The notes beneath the pieces are model-generated. The model ran no database searches. It saw only the letters and a program-made list of their open reading frames with translations, and was not told where the DNA came from. This document shows positions 29,310 through 36,255 of a stretch of DNA of 36,255 bases, in pieces. This DNA comes from Haloarculaceae archaeon. Its GTDB lineage: Archaea > Halobacteriota > Halobacteria > Halobacteriales > Haloarculaceae. The translations under genes were made by a program, and so were the position numbers. The stretch covers positions 1-36,255 of the forward strand of contig JAHENO010000110.1 in assembly GCA_018609945.1 (NCBI GenBank), given 5' to 3'. Positions within the stretch are counted from its first letter, which is position 1. Each line of letters opens with the position of its first letter.

Positions 29310-30560
29310 ATGAGCCACCTCGAGTTCGCCGCGGAGACGCCGGCCTGCGCGTCCGACGGCGTCTGGTTGACCTGCATCGAGTGCGGGGAGACGTTCGATC
29401 CCTTCGCCGCCGTGCGCTACACCTGTGACGAGTGCGGGGGGCTACTGGAAGTGCGGTACGCCGACCTGCCGACGTGGGAGGATTTCGAGGGACGGGGCGT
29501 CTGGCGCTACGCGGACGCTCTCCCCTTCGAGGCAGGGGTCTCGCTGCCCGAGGGCGACACCCCGCTGCACGAGGTCCCGCGCATGGAGACGGCGGTGGGC
29601 GTCGAGCGGTTGCGGATCAAACACGAGGGGATGAACCCGACTGGCAGTTTCAAGGACCGCGGGATGACCGTCGGCGTCCGCGTGGCCCAGGAGGTGGGCG
29701 TCGACCGCCTCGCGTGTGCCTCGACCGGGAACACGAGCGCCGCGCTGGCAGCCTACGGCGCCCGCGCCGGTCTGGAGACGCTCGTGCTCCTCCCGAAGGG
29801 GAAAGTCGCCGCCGGCAAGGTCGCCCAGGCCAGCCTCCACGGCGCACGCATCCTCGAGGTCGACGGGAACTTCGATACCTGTCTCGACATCGTCCAGGAT
29901 CTGGCCGGGCGCGGGGAGGCCTACCTCCTGAACTCGCTGAATCCGTTCCGCCTGGAGGGCCAGAAGACGATCGGCCTCGAAATCCTGGAACAGTTCCGCC
30001 GCGAGGAGGGGGCGTACCCGGACCGGGTGGTCCTCCCCGTGGGGAACGCCGGCAACACCGCGGCGCTGTACAAGTGCTTCCGCGAACTGGTCGAGAGCGG
30101 TGCACTCGACGAGGAGGAGGTCCCCATGCTGACCGGCGTCCAGGCCGAGGGGTCGGCGCCGATGGTCGAGGCCATCGAGCGGGGCTGGGACGGCATCGAG
30201 CGCTGGGACGACGTCGAGACGCGCGCGACCGCCATCCGCATCGGCAACCCCGTGAACGCGCCCAAGGCGTTGCCGGGCATCCGCGAGACCGGCGGGACGG
30301 CCGTCGCCGTGAGCGACGACGCCATCACGGGGGCACAGCGCGACCTGGCCGAGGAGGGCGTCGGCGTCGAACCCGCCTCGGCGGCCTCGGTCGCGGGCCT
30401 GCGGAAACTCCGCGATGAGGGCGTCGTCAACGTCGACGAACGGGTGGTCTGTCTCACGACCGGCCACCTGCTCAAGGACCCGGACGCCGCCGTCGAGGCC
30501 GGCGCCGAACCGGAACCGGTCCCGGGCACCACCGAGGGCGTCCTCGACCACCTCGCGTAA
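29310..30560 (+). CDS. thrC: Threonine synthase
   Basis: 416 aa from ATG 29310. An N-terminal zinc ribbon has C22/C25 (TCIECG) and C39/C42 (TCDECG). The PLP site is NPTGSFKDRGM with K115, the substrate loop is ASTGNTSAALAAYGARAG, and PVGNAGNTAALYK binds the cofactor phosphate. It converts O-phosphohomoserine to threonine. The archaeal length and zinc ribbon fit this family rather than threonine dehydratase. It is convergent with serA, with a compact hairpin between; threonine and serine synthesis genes thus sit back to back but with separate promoters. Confidence 0.93.
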   Translation: MSHLEFAAETPACASDGVWLTCIECGETFDPFAAVRYTCDECGGLLEVRYADLPTWEDFEGRGVWRYADALPFEAGVSLPEGDTPLHEVPRMETAVGVERLRIKHEGMNPTGSFKDRGMTVGVRVAQEVGVDRLACASTGNTSAALAAYGARAGLETLVLLPKGKVAAGKVAQASLHGARILEVDGNFDTCLDIVQDLAGRGEAYLLNSLNPFRLEGQKTIGLEILEQFRREEGAYPDRVVLPVGNAGNTAALYKCFRELVESGALDEEEVPMLTGVQAEGSAPMVEAIERGWDGIERWDDVETRATAIRIGNPVNAPKALPGIRETGGTAVAVSDDAITGAQRDLAEEGVGVEPASAASVAGLRKLRDEGVVNVDERVVCLTTGHLLKDPDAAVEAGAEPEPVPGTTEGVLDHLA

Positions 30561-30574
30561 CGGTCCCAGTGTGG

Positions 30575-30592
30575 ACGCGCCTCGCGGCGCGT
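30575..30592. terminator. Terminator-like hairpin between thrC and serA
   Basis: ACGCGCC - TCGC - GGCGCGT, a perfect 7-bp GC stem. Placed between convergent stops (30560 and 30639), it could end transcription from both sides. No T-run on either strand. Confidence 0.5.
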
Positions 30593-30638
30593 GGCCGGAT
30601 CGACGCCGACGGGTACCTCCGGCTCACCGGGTGACCGG

Positions 30639-32228
30639 TCAGTCGTCCTCGACCAGCGAGATGTACTTCGTCTCGGTGATGTTTGGGTGCTCGTCGAGGC
30701 GCTCCAGGACGTCGTCGGTGACCGGGTCGTCGAGTGTATACACCGAGAGCGCCTCGCCGCCGATGGTCTCGCGGCCGTTGAACATGCCCGCGATGTTGAT
30801 GTCGTGTTCCCCGAAGACTGTGCCGATGAAGCCGATGACGCCGGGGACGTCCTCGTTGCGGGCGACGAGCATGTGACCGTAGGGGACGGCGTCGACGCGG
30901 AACCCGTCGATGCGCACGATGCGCGGGTCGTCGCCGGCGAACTGCGTGCCACAGACGCTGACGTCCTCGCCGTTGGCCGAGACCCGCACGGTCACGAGCG
31001 ACTGGAAGTCCTCGGCCCGGCGGGTCTTCGTCTCGGAGACGTCGATGCCCCGCTCGTCGGCGATCCGGGGCGCGTTGACCGCGTTGACCTGCCACTCCAG
31101 TGGCTCGAAGACGCCCTTCAGTGCCGAGGCGGTGACGAGTTCGACGTCCTCCTCGGCGATGGCGCCGGCGTACTCGACCTCGACGCGCTCGAAGCGGTCG
31201 TCGAACAGCTGGACGGCAATCTTGCCGGCGGTCTCCGCGAGGTCGATGTACGGGCGGATGGTCCGGTAGGCGCTCTCCTCGACAGACGGCGCGTTGAGGG
31301 CGTTCGTGACCGGCTCGCCCTCGAAGGCCGCGAGAACCTGCTCGGCGATGGAGGTGGCGACATTCTCCTGTGCGGCCTCCGTCGAGGCGCCCAGGTGGGG
31401 CGTGACGACGACGTCGTCGACGTCGAGTAAGGGATTGTCGGGCGAGACGGGCTCGTCCTCGAAGACGTCGACGGCCGCACCCCGCAGGACGCCGTCCTCG
31501 ACGGCCGCGGCGAGGGCCGCCTCGTCGACGATCCCGCCGCGGGCGCAGTTGATCACGTAGCCGTCCTCGATCTGGGCGAGTTCCTCCTCGCCGATCATGT
31601 GGGCCGTCTCCTCGGTCAGGGGGGTGTGGATCGAGAGGAAGTCCGCCCGCTCCAGACACTCCCGGAGGTCGTCGACCAGCTGTGCGCCGAGCTGGTCGGC
31701 CCGCTCCTCGCTGATGTAGGGATCGAAGGCGACGACGTCCATTCCCAGCCCGCCGAGCCGCTTGGCGACCTCCTGACCGACGCGGCCAAAGCCGACCACG
31801 CCCAGCGTCTTGTTGTTGATCTCGGTCCCGAGAAAGGCGCCCTTGGCCCACTCGCCGTCCCGGAGGCGGTCGTGGGCCTGGGGGATCGAGCGGGCGGTCG
31901 CGAAGGTCATCCCGACGGTGTGTTCGGCGGCCGCCCGGACGTTCCCCGCAGGGGCGTTGGCGACGACGACCCCGTGGTCGGTCGCGGCGTCGATGTCGAT
32001 GTTGTCGACGCCGATGCCGGCCCGGCCGACGATCACCAGGTCGGGCGCGGCCTCGAAGACGCTCTCCGTGACCTCCGTGCCCGACCGGACCAGCAGGCCG
32101 TCTGCGTCGGCGACCGCCGCCAGGAGTTCCTCACCGGCGACGCCGTAGGCCGTCTCGACCTCGTGACCGGCCTCCCGCAGTCGGGCGATACCCGCGTCTG
32201 CGATGGGGTCCGTGACGAGTACCTTCAT
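30639..32228 (-). CDS. serA: D-3-phosphoglycerate dehydrogenase
   Basis: 529 aa. N-terminal DPIADAGIARLREAGHEV, the NAD fold LGVVGFGRVGQEVAKRLGGLG, INCARGGIVDEAAL, AVDVFEDEP and TPHLGASTEAAQ (active-site His) are the D-isomer dehydrogenase marks. Residues about 305-440 form the regulatory allosteric substrate-binding domain and about 455-529 an ACT domain (VPGVIGFIGTVFGEHDINIAGMF). It starts serine synthesis, and the ACT domain is the usual site of serine feedback. A TATA-like box lies about 27 nt upstream, so the message is leaderless. Full length. Confidence 0.94.
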   Translation of the reverse strand: MKVLVTDPIADAGIARLREAGHEVETAYGVAGEELLAAVADADGLLVRSGTEVTESVFEAAPDLVIVGRAGIGVDNIDIDAATDHGVVVANAPAGNVRAAAEHTVGMTFATARSIPQAHDRLRDGEWAKGAFLGTEINNKTLGVVGFGRVGQEVAKRLGGLGMDVVAFDPYISEERADQLGAQLVDDLRECLERADFLSIHTPLTEETAHMIGEEELAQIEDGYVINCARGGIVDEAALAAAVEDGVLRGAAVDVFEDEPVSPDNPLLDVDDVVVTPHLGASTEAAQENVATSIAEQVLAAFEGEPVTNALNAPSVEESAYRTIRPYIDLAETAGKIAVQLFDDRFERVEVEYAGAIAEEDVELVTASALKGVFEPLEWQVNAVNAPRIADERGIDVSETKTRRAEDFQSLVTVRVSANGEDVSVCGTQFAGDDPRIVRIDGFRVDAVPYGHMLVARNEDVPGVIGFIGTVFGEHDINIAGMFNGRETIGGEALSVYTLDDPVTDDVLERLDEHPNITETKYISLVEDD

Positions 32229-32252
32229 GCACGGGGGATACGGGGGGGCGGC

Positions 32253-32258
32253 TATAAC
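32253..32258 (-). promoter_or_regulatory. TATA box of serA
   Basis: On the minus strand GTTATA lies about 27 nt before the serA ATG at 32228 (context AAGGGTTATAGCCG). Confidence 0.6.
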
Positions 32259-32339
32259 CCTTGTTTTCTCGGGACAGCAGGCAAACCGCGAGACCGGACG
32301 GCAGTCCGTGCACCAGCGGGCGTCCCGGCCGTCAGGCCC

Positions 32340-32507
32340 TCATCGCCACGCGGGCAACGAGGCGGCGTCGGCCAGTGGAACTGTGACGTAGGCGTCGTCG
32401 CGGGTCACGTCCGCGATGACGAAGCGCTCGGTCTGTCCGTCCTCGACTGCGCCCATGACTTCCGCGTCCGCGTCCACTTCCCTGCCGACGACAGCGTCCG
32501 GCTCCAT
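32340..32507 (-). CDS. Small haloarchaeal protein, 55 aa
   Basis: From ATG 32507 the protein starts MEPDAVVGREVDADAEVMGAV and continues through ERFVIADVTRDDAYVTVPLADA to the end PAWR. The RFVIADVTRDDAYVTVP core and the C-terminal AxSLPxWR are, as far as I recall, conserved in a family of haloarchaeal small proteins (DUF7556, from memory). Function unknown. An A/T-rich stretch (TTTATG and TTACATATTC on the minus strand) lies upstream. Confidence 0.7.
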   Translation of the reverse strand: MEPDAVVGREVDADAEVMGAVEDGQTERFVIADVTRDDAYVTVPLADAASLPAWR

Positions 32508-32658
32508 GTGTGTGAATATGTAACAACCACACATAAAGCCTCCGGAAACCACCTGCGCCAACCGCCCGAAAGCGCTGGCTCGGCGTGTGACACACGTCAG
32601 ACGCGCGCGAGACAGTCACCGATCGGTTCGGCCCGGGAGGGGGAGAAGTGTAAGGACT

Positions 32659-32667
32659 TAGTATTTG
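32659..32667 (+). promoter_or_regulatory. TATA box of the CBS-glyS operon
   Basis: TTAGTATTT centred about 26 nt before the ATG at 32689, indicating a leaderless operon message. Confidence 0.55.
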
Positions 32668-32688
32668 GGGCGTGGAGTAGCGGGCACT

Positions 32689-33537
32689 ATGGACGTTGCA
32701 GACGTCATGACGCCCCGGGAGGATGTCGTCACCGTCGAGATACCGGGTACGCGCGACGACGTTCTCGAGTATCTCCAGGACAGGGCGTTCTCCTCGGTCC
32801 CCGTCGTCAAGCGGACCGACGAGGGCGAAGTATACAGGGGCATCGTCTCGCGGGACGCACTGATCGAACGGCCCGACGAGGACCAGCTCGCGTTGCTGGC
32901 CGAGGAGGTGCCGACGACGACTGCCGACACGGAGCTGTCGGCCGTCGCCGAACTGATGATCACCGAGGGGGAACGGCGCGTCCCCGTCGTCGACGGCGAA
33001 CTGGTGGGAATCGTCACCGTGACGGACCTGGTCCGGGCCATCGCGAGCGGCGAGTTGGGCGGCGAGACGGCCGTCGGCGAACTCGCCGCCACGGAGGTCA
33101 ACGCCGTCTACGTCGAGACGCCCCTGCCGGTCGCCGAGCGGGAGCTGTCCTACGCGGGCGACCCCTACGCCGTGGTGCTGGCAGAGGACGGCGAGATGAC
33201 CGGCATCCTCACCGAGGTCGACATCATCGCGGAGGCCCGCGTCGTCGAGGGCGAGGCCGACACCGGCGAGTCCATCGCCGACGACGACGACGACTGGAAG
33301 TGGGAGAGCGTCAAGGCCGTCGGGAACAGCTACATGCCCACCCGGAACGTCGAGATACCCACGGGACCGGTCGCGGACTTCATGACCACCTCCGTGGTGA
33401 CCGTCGGCACCCGACGGGCAGCCCAAGACGCCGCGCAGTTGATGCTCGAACACGACATCGAGCAGATTCCCGTGGTCAGCGGCGGCGAGCTCGTCGGCAT
33501 CGTCCGCGACATGGACCTGCTGAGGGGCGCTGTATGA
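32689..33537 (+). CDS. Four-CBS-domain protein coupled to glyS
   Basis: 282 aa from ATG 32689. Four CBS motifs can be followed: residues 1-62 (VADVMTPREDVVTVE, then SVPVVKR), about 64-125 (TTTADTELSAVAELMI, RRVPVVDGELVGIVT), about 133-190 (VNAVYVETPLPVAE, YAVVLAEDGEMTGILTEVDI) and about 222-282 (VADFMTTSVVTVGTRRAAQDA, IEQIPVVSGGELVGIVRDMDLL). CBS pairs bind adenosine nucleotides. The ATGA overlap with glyS suggests co-regulation or a direct link with glycyl-tRNA synthesis; no catalytic domain is attached. Confidence 0.85.
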   Translation: MDVADVMTPREDVVTVEIPGTRDDVLEYLQDRAFSSVPVVKRTDEGEVYRGIVSRDALIERPDEDQLALLAEEVPTTTADTELSAVAELMITEGERRVPVVDGELVGIVTVTDLVRAIASGELGGETAVGELAATEVNAVYVETPLPVAERELSYAGDPYAVVLAEDGEMTGILTEVDIIAEARVVEGEADTGESIADDDDDWKWESVKAVGNSYMPTRNVEIPTGPVADFMTTSVVTVGTRRAAQDAAQLMLEHDIEQIPVVSGGELVGIVRDMDLLRGAV

Positions 33538-35270
33538 CCGAGGAGGGCGCTCGCCTGTCGGAACTGGCCAAACGGCGTGGCTTCTTTTTCCGGACGGCGG
33601 CGGCCTACGGCGGCGTGGCCGGCTTCTACACCTACGGCCCGCAGGGTGCCACGCTCAAGGACAACGTCGAGGCCGCCTGGCGGGACCGCTTCGTGACCCG
33701 CGAGGGCCACATGGAGGTCTCCTCGCCGGACGTGATGCCCGAGGCCGTCTTCGAGGCCTCGGGGCACCTCGATGGCTTCGACGACATGCTCGTCGACTGC
33801 CCCGAGTGTGGCGCGAGCCACCGCGCCGACCACCTCGTCGAGGACGCGACCGACGTCGCCGACGCCGAGTCCATGTCCCCCCAGGCAGTGGGCGAACTCA
33901 TCGCCGAACACGACATCGCCTGTCCCGCCTGTGGCGTCGCGCTCGCGGGCGAACCCGTCGAGGAGTTCAACCTCATGTTCGAGACGACCATCGGGCCCGG
34001 ATCGGGGTCCGCGGGCTATCTGCGGCCCGAGACCGCCCAGGGCATCTTCGTCGAGTTCCCCCAGCTCGCCGAGTACGCCCGCAACCAGCTACCCTTCGGC
34101 GTCGCACAGATCGGCGACGCCTACCGCAACGAGATCAGCCCGCGGAAGGGGCTGGTCCGTGTGCGGGCGTTCACGCAGGCCGAACTCGAACACTTCGTGG
34201 ATCCCGAAGAGGACGAGCCGCCCATCGAGCGCGTCGCCGACGTGACGCTGCCGCTGTACTCCGCACAGGCCCAGCAACACGGCGGCGAGGTTCGGGAACT
34301 GACCGTCGGTGAGGCCATCGAGGAGGGCGTCGTGGCCAACGACTGGATCGCCTACTACCTGGGCGTCGCGACGCCGTGGTACGAGCGGATCGGCGTCGAC
34401 ATGGACCGCTTTCGCTACCGCCAGCACCTCCCCGGGGAACTGGCCCACTACGCCGCCGACTGCTGGGACGCCGAAACCGAGGTCGACGGCGACTGGATCG
34501 AGGCCACGGGCTTCGCCACCCGGGCCGACTACGACCTCGCGAAACACGCCGAGCACTCCGGCGAGGACTACTCGGTGTTCAAACAGTACGACGAACCCAT
34601 CGCGGTCGAGCGGCCGACGGTCGACCCGGACATGAGCGTCCTGGGACCGGAGTTCGGGGGCGCAGCCGGGGAGGTCGCCGACGCCCTCCGGTCGCTGGCC
34701 GAGCGCGATCCCGACGCCTTCGACGGCCAGGAGGTAACTGTCGAGGTCGACGACACGGCCCACACGGTACCCGTCGAGGCGACCGGCTTCGGGATCGAGG
34801 AAGTCACCGAGTCCGGCGAGCACGTCCGGCCCCACGTCATCGAGCCCTCCTTCGGCGTGGGTCGGCTCGTGTACACGGTGCTGGCACACTGCTACGAGAC
34901 GGACCTTGTCGACGGGGACGAGCGAACGTACCTCGCGCTCCCGCCCGAGATCGCGCCCACGACCGTCGGCGTCTTCCCGCTGATGGACAAGGACGGCCTC
35001 GGCGAGCGCGCCCGCGATGTCGAACGCGAGTTGCGGGCGGCGGGGCTGGCGGTCGCCTACGACGACTCGGGGGCCATCGGCCGGCGGTACCGCCGCCAGG
35101 ACGAGGTCGGGACGCCCTTCTGCGTGACCGTCGACTACGACACCCTCGACGACCACACCGTCACCGTCCGCGACCGGGACAGCACGGACCAGAAACGTGT
35201 CGCCATTGAGGGCCTGCCCGGGACGCTCCGGTCGCTCCGGGACGGCGACCTGGCGTTCGCGGACCTCTAG
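33534..35270 (+). CDS. glyS: Glycyl-tRNA synthetase (class II, archaeal/eukaryal type)
   Basis: 578 aa from ATG 33534, overlapping the CBS gene. KRRGFFFRTAAAYGGVAGFYTYGP opens the class II catalytic domain. A zinc-ribbon-like insertion has CPECG and CPACG. Motif 2 is QIGDAYRNEISPRKGLVRVRAF, motif 3 lies in PHVIEPSFGVGRLVY, and the anticodon-binding domain is IAPTTVGVFPLMDKDGLG onward. It charges tRNA-Gly. Length and layout are those of the alpha2 archaeal enzyme. The next gene starts about 35 bases downstream. Confidence 0.95.
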   Translation: MTEEGARLSELAKRRGFFFRTAAAYGGVAGFYTYGPQGATLKDNVEAAWRDRFVTREGHMEVSSPDVMPEAVFEASGHLDGFDDMLVDCPECGASHRADHLVEDATDVADAESMSPQAVGELIAEHDIACPACGVALAGEPVEEFNLMFETTIGPGSGSAGYLRPETAQGIFVEFPQLAEYARNQLPFGVAQIGDAYRNEISPRKGLVRVRAFTQAELEHFVDPEEDEPPIERVADVTLPLYSAQAQQHGGEVRELTVGEAIEEGVVANDWIAYYLGVATPWYERIGVDMDRFRYRQHLPGELAHYAADCWDAETEVDGDWIEATGFATRADYDLAKHAEHSGEDYSVFKQYDEPIAVERPTVDPDMSVLGPEFGGAAGEVADALRSLAERDPDAFDGQEVTVEVDDTAHTVPVEATGFGIEEVTESGEHVRPHVIEPSFGVGRLVYTVLAHCYETDLVDGDERTYLALPPEIAPTTVGVFPLMDKDGLGERARDVERELRAAGLAVAYDDSGAIGRRYRRQDEVGTPFCVTVDYDTLDDHTVTVRDRDSTDQKRVAIEGLPGTLRSLRDGDLAFADL

Positions 35271-35305
35271 TCGATGGCGCGTCCCCGCCCGGAGCGTGAC
35301 CGCTG

Positions 35306-35932
35306 ATGGCCGACACAGGATCGGACGGCGAACCGATCGCGCGTGCCCGGGAGACGCTGGGCCGCGACGAGGTGGTCCGCCGGCTCGTCCACGCCAGCGG
35401 GACCGCCCTGCCGGCGCTGTACCTGCTCGGGCTGGCGACCTGGCTGCAGGTGACCGTCCTCTTCGCCGTGGGTGCAGTCGTTGCGCTCGTCCTGGAGGCG
35501 GTGCGCCTGATCGTTGGGCTGGACTGGCGGATCTACGACCGACTCACCCGGGAGTACGAGCAGGACAACCTCGCGGGCTACGCGCTCTACTTCCTCTCGA
35601 GTGCGCCCGTCGCGGCCGTGTTCGAGCCACGGGTCGCGGTGCCGGCCATCCTCATGCTGACGATCGCCGACCCGGTCAGCGGCCTGCTCGGGTCGGCCAG
35701 CGCCGACTCGGTCAAGGACGGGTGGGTCCTGCTGGCGGTCTTCGGCGTCGCGACGGGGCTGGCGGCCCCGTTCGTCCCGCCGGCCGCCGCGGTGCTGGGC
35801 GGGTTCGCCGCGACCGTCGCCGACGGCGTCAAGCCCGTCGTGTTCGGCTACGTCCTCGACGACAACCTCACCATCCCGCCAGCAGCAGCGGTGGCGATGA
35901 CCGTCGGACTGCAGTTCCCGCTGGTGGGCTGA
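35306..35932 (+). CDS. Dolichol/phytol-kinase-like membrane protein (CTP-transferase fold)
   Basis: 208 aa. Five to six hydrophobic segments follow a 20-residue acidic N-terminus. Conserved features: RRLVHASGTALPALYL, an LTREYEQDNLAGYALYFLSS loop, IADPVSGLLGS (aspartate-containing membrane motif) and DDNLTIPPAAA near the C-terminus. The DNLTIP motif is a mark of the Sec59 dolichol kinase / VTE5 phytol kinase group, which phosphorylate isoprenoid alcohols with CTP. Inferred: polyprenol or dolichol kinase making lipid carrier phosphate; a CDP-archaeol synthase-like role is less likely. It follows glyS on the same strand. Confidence 0.78.
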   Translation: MADTGSDGEPIARARETLGRDEVVRRLVHASGTALPALYLLGLATWLQVTVLFAVGAVVALVLEAVRLIVGLDWRIYDRLTREYEQDNLAGYALYFLSSAPVAAVFEPRVAVPAILMLTIADPVSGLLGSASADSVKDGWVLLAVFGVATGLAAPFVPPAAAVLGGFAATVADGVKPVVFGYVLDDNLTIPPAAAVAMTVGLQFPLVG

Positions 35933-36000
35933 GGGTAGCTTTACGTCTGAAGAGATGGATTGTAGCTCTCCCTAATCAAATACCAGATTTGATGGGTTTC

Positions 36001-36090
36001 TCTGATAATGACTGCTGTAGTTCATTACCGGATCGACCGCCCGACATCGTGCGGTCGACCTGGAAAATAGCTACAGCAGTCTTTATGATA
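36001..36090. repeat. ~90-bp imperfect palindrome in A/T-richer intergenic DNA
   Basis: Centred at 36045-36046. Inner arms TCGACCGC (36033-36040) and GCGGTCGA (36051-36058), outer arms ACTGCTGTAG (36011-36020) and CTACAGCAGT (36071-36080) are perfect, and flanking bases to about 36001/36090 pair at most positions in the same register. It could fold as one long bulged hairpin RNA or as a cruciform. It lies between the stop at 35932 and the convergent partial gene at 36144. Confidence 0.7.
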
Positions 36091-36107
36091 CCGTGCGAGG
36101 TGTAGGG

Positions 36108-36127
36108 TGTGTATTCAGCACGCACCC
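36108..36127. terminator. Small GC/GT hairpin before the right-edge gene
   Basis: GGGTGTGT and ACGCACCC pair (one G-T) around a loop of about seven bases, 17 bases beyond the palindrome and just past the stop of the minus-strand gene. Possible terminator of that gene. Confidence 0.35.
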
Positions 36128-36143
36128 CGTCAGCCAGGGCCAG

Positions 36144-36255
36144 TCAGAGTTCTTCGCTGACGTGTTCCCAGACCGAGCACCAATCTTCGACGGCGATGAA
36201 CCCCTCGACCCTCGCACAGGCACCCCACGTGTCACCGTTCTTATCCGGGATAAAC
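36144..36255 (-). CDS. C-terminus of a HiPIP-like small protein (partial, runs off right edge)
   Basis: The last 37 codons are visible: FIPDKNGDTWGACARVEGFI, then AVEDWCSVWEHVSEEL and a TGA at 36144-36146. The GxC-x-x-V-x-G-x(5)-WC-x-x-[YW] pattern resembles the C-terminal half of high-potential iron-sulfur proteins, which use four cysteines; the first two would lie beyond the window. It may instead be another small metal-binding haloarchaeal protein. Only a fragment can be judged. Confidence 0.5.
   Translation of the reverse strand, partial: FIPDKNGDTWGACARVEGFIAVEDWCSVWEHVSEEL

Noticed and set aside
1-36255. CRISPR array, rRNA, tRNA genes, transposases or integrases
   Set aside because: No regularly spaced repeats, no tRNA-like TΨC/cloverleaf signatures, and no recognisable recombinase motifs were seen on either strand.

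Overview
The window is a high-GC chromosomal segment from a halophilic archaeon (class Halobacteria). Signs: predicted proteins are strongly acidic (Asp/Glu-rich, Lys-poor); many starts are GTG or lie about 25-30 nt downstream of an A/T-rich TATA-like box (leaderless style); genes are chained by ATGA/GTGA overlaps; and there are halocyanin, archaeal PurO, PGF-CTERM surface proteins, LysW-dependent arginine genes and an archaeal 2-amino-3,7-dideoxy-hept-6-ulosonate synthase. I cannot fix the genus. No rRNA, tRNA, CRISPR array or transposase was seen.

Layout. 1-214: C-terminus of an SMC-like ATPase, then a strikingly AT-rich non-coding stretch. 0.5-3.0 kb: divergent uppS-like prenyl-transferase and DUF92/VTE6-like membrane protein with an acetyltransferase. 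3.0-6.4 kb, minus strand: LarE, PsiE, ArsN2-like acetyltransferase, DAO-type flavoenzyme. 6.5-8.2 kb: ADTH synthase coupled to a DapA-family aldolase. 8.3-10.6 kb: small proteins, PurO, a 2H phosphoesterase and a dispersed palindromic element. 10.66-15.08 kb: a run of envelope genes - a membrane-anchored winged-helix regulator, two PGF-CTERM proteins (one sharing the regulator's ectodomain), a small membrane protein and a secreted coiled-coil protein.

15.4-25.06 kb holds a complete set for arginine synthesis from glutamate via the LysW (ArgW) carrier: argG, argH, argW, argX, argC, argB, argD, argE(lysK), argF. ArgX loads glutamate on the C-terminal Glu of ArgW, ArgB/ArgC/ArgD convert it to carrier-bound ornithine, ArgE releases ornithine, and ArgF/ArgG/ArgH finish arginine. 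The cluster is punctuated by unusual non-coding features: a ~235-nt leader with an Arg-rich 28-codon ORF and a hairpin, two inverted repeats and a second promoter before argW, a stem-loop plus a second Arg-rich mini-ORF between argW and argX, an in-frame palindromic insertion in argX, and a head-to-head pair of dispersed repeats between argD and argE.

25.2-36.26 kb: a halocyanin fused to a large unknown domain, a TrmB/MarR-type regulator with a CapA-like phosphoesterase, threonine synthase convergent with SerA, a CBS-domain protein coupled to glycyl-tRNA synthetase, a dolichol/phytol-kinase-like membrane protein, a ~90-bp imperfect palindrome, and a partial HiPIP-like gene at the right edge. 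The most interesting points are the possible arginine leader/attenuation signals, the shared-ectodomain surface-sensing cluster with helix-phased operator-like repeats, and the palindromic element family whose arms covary between copies.
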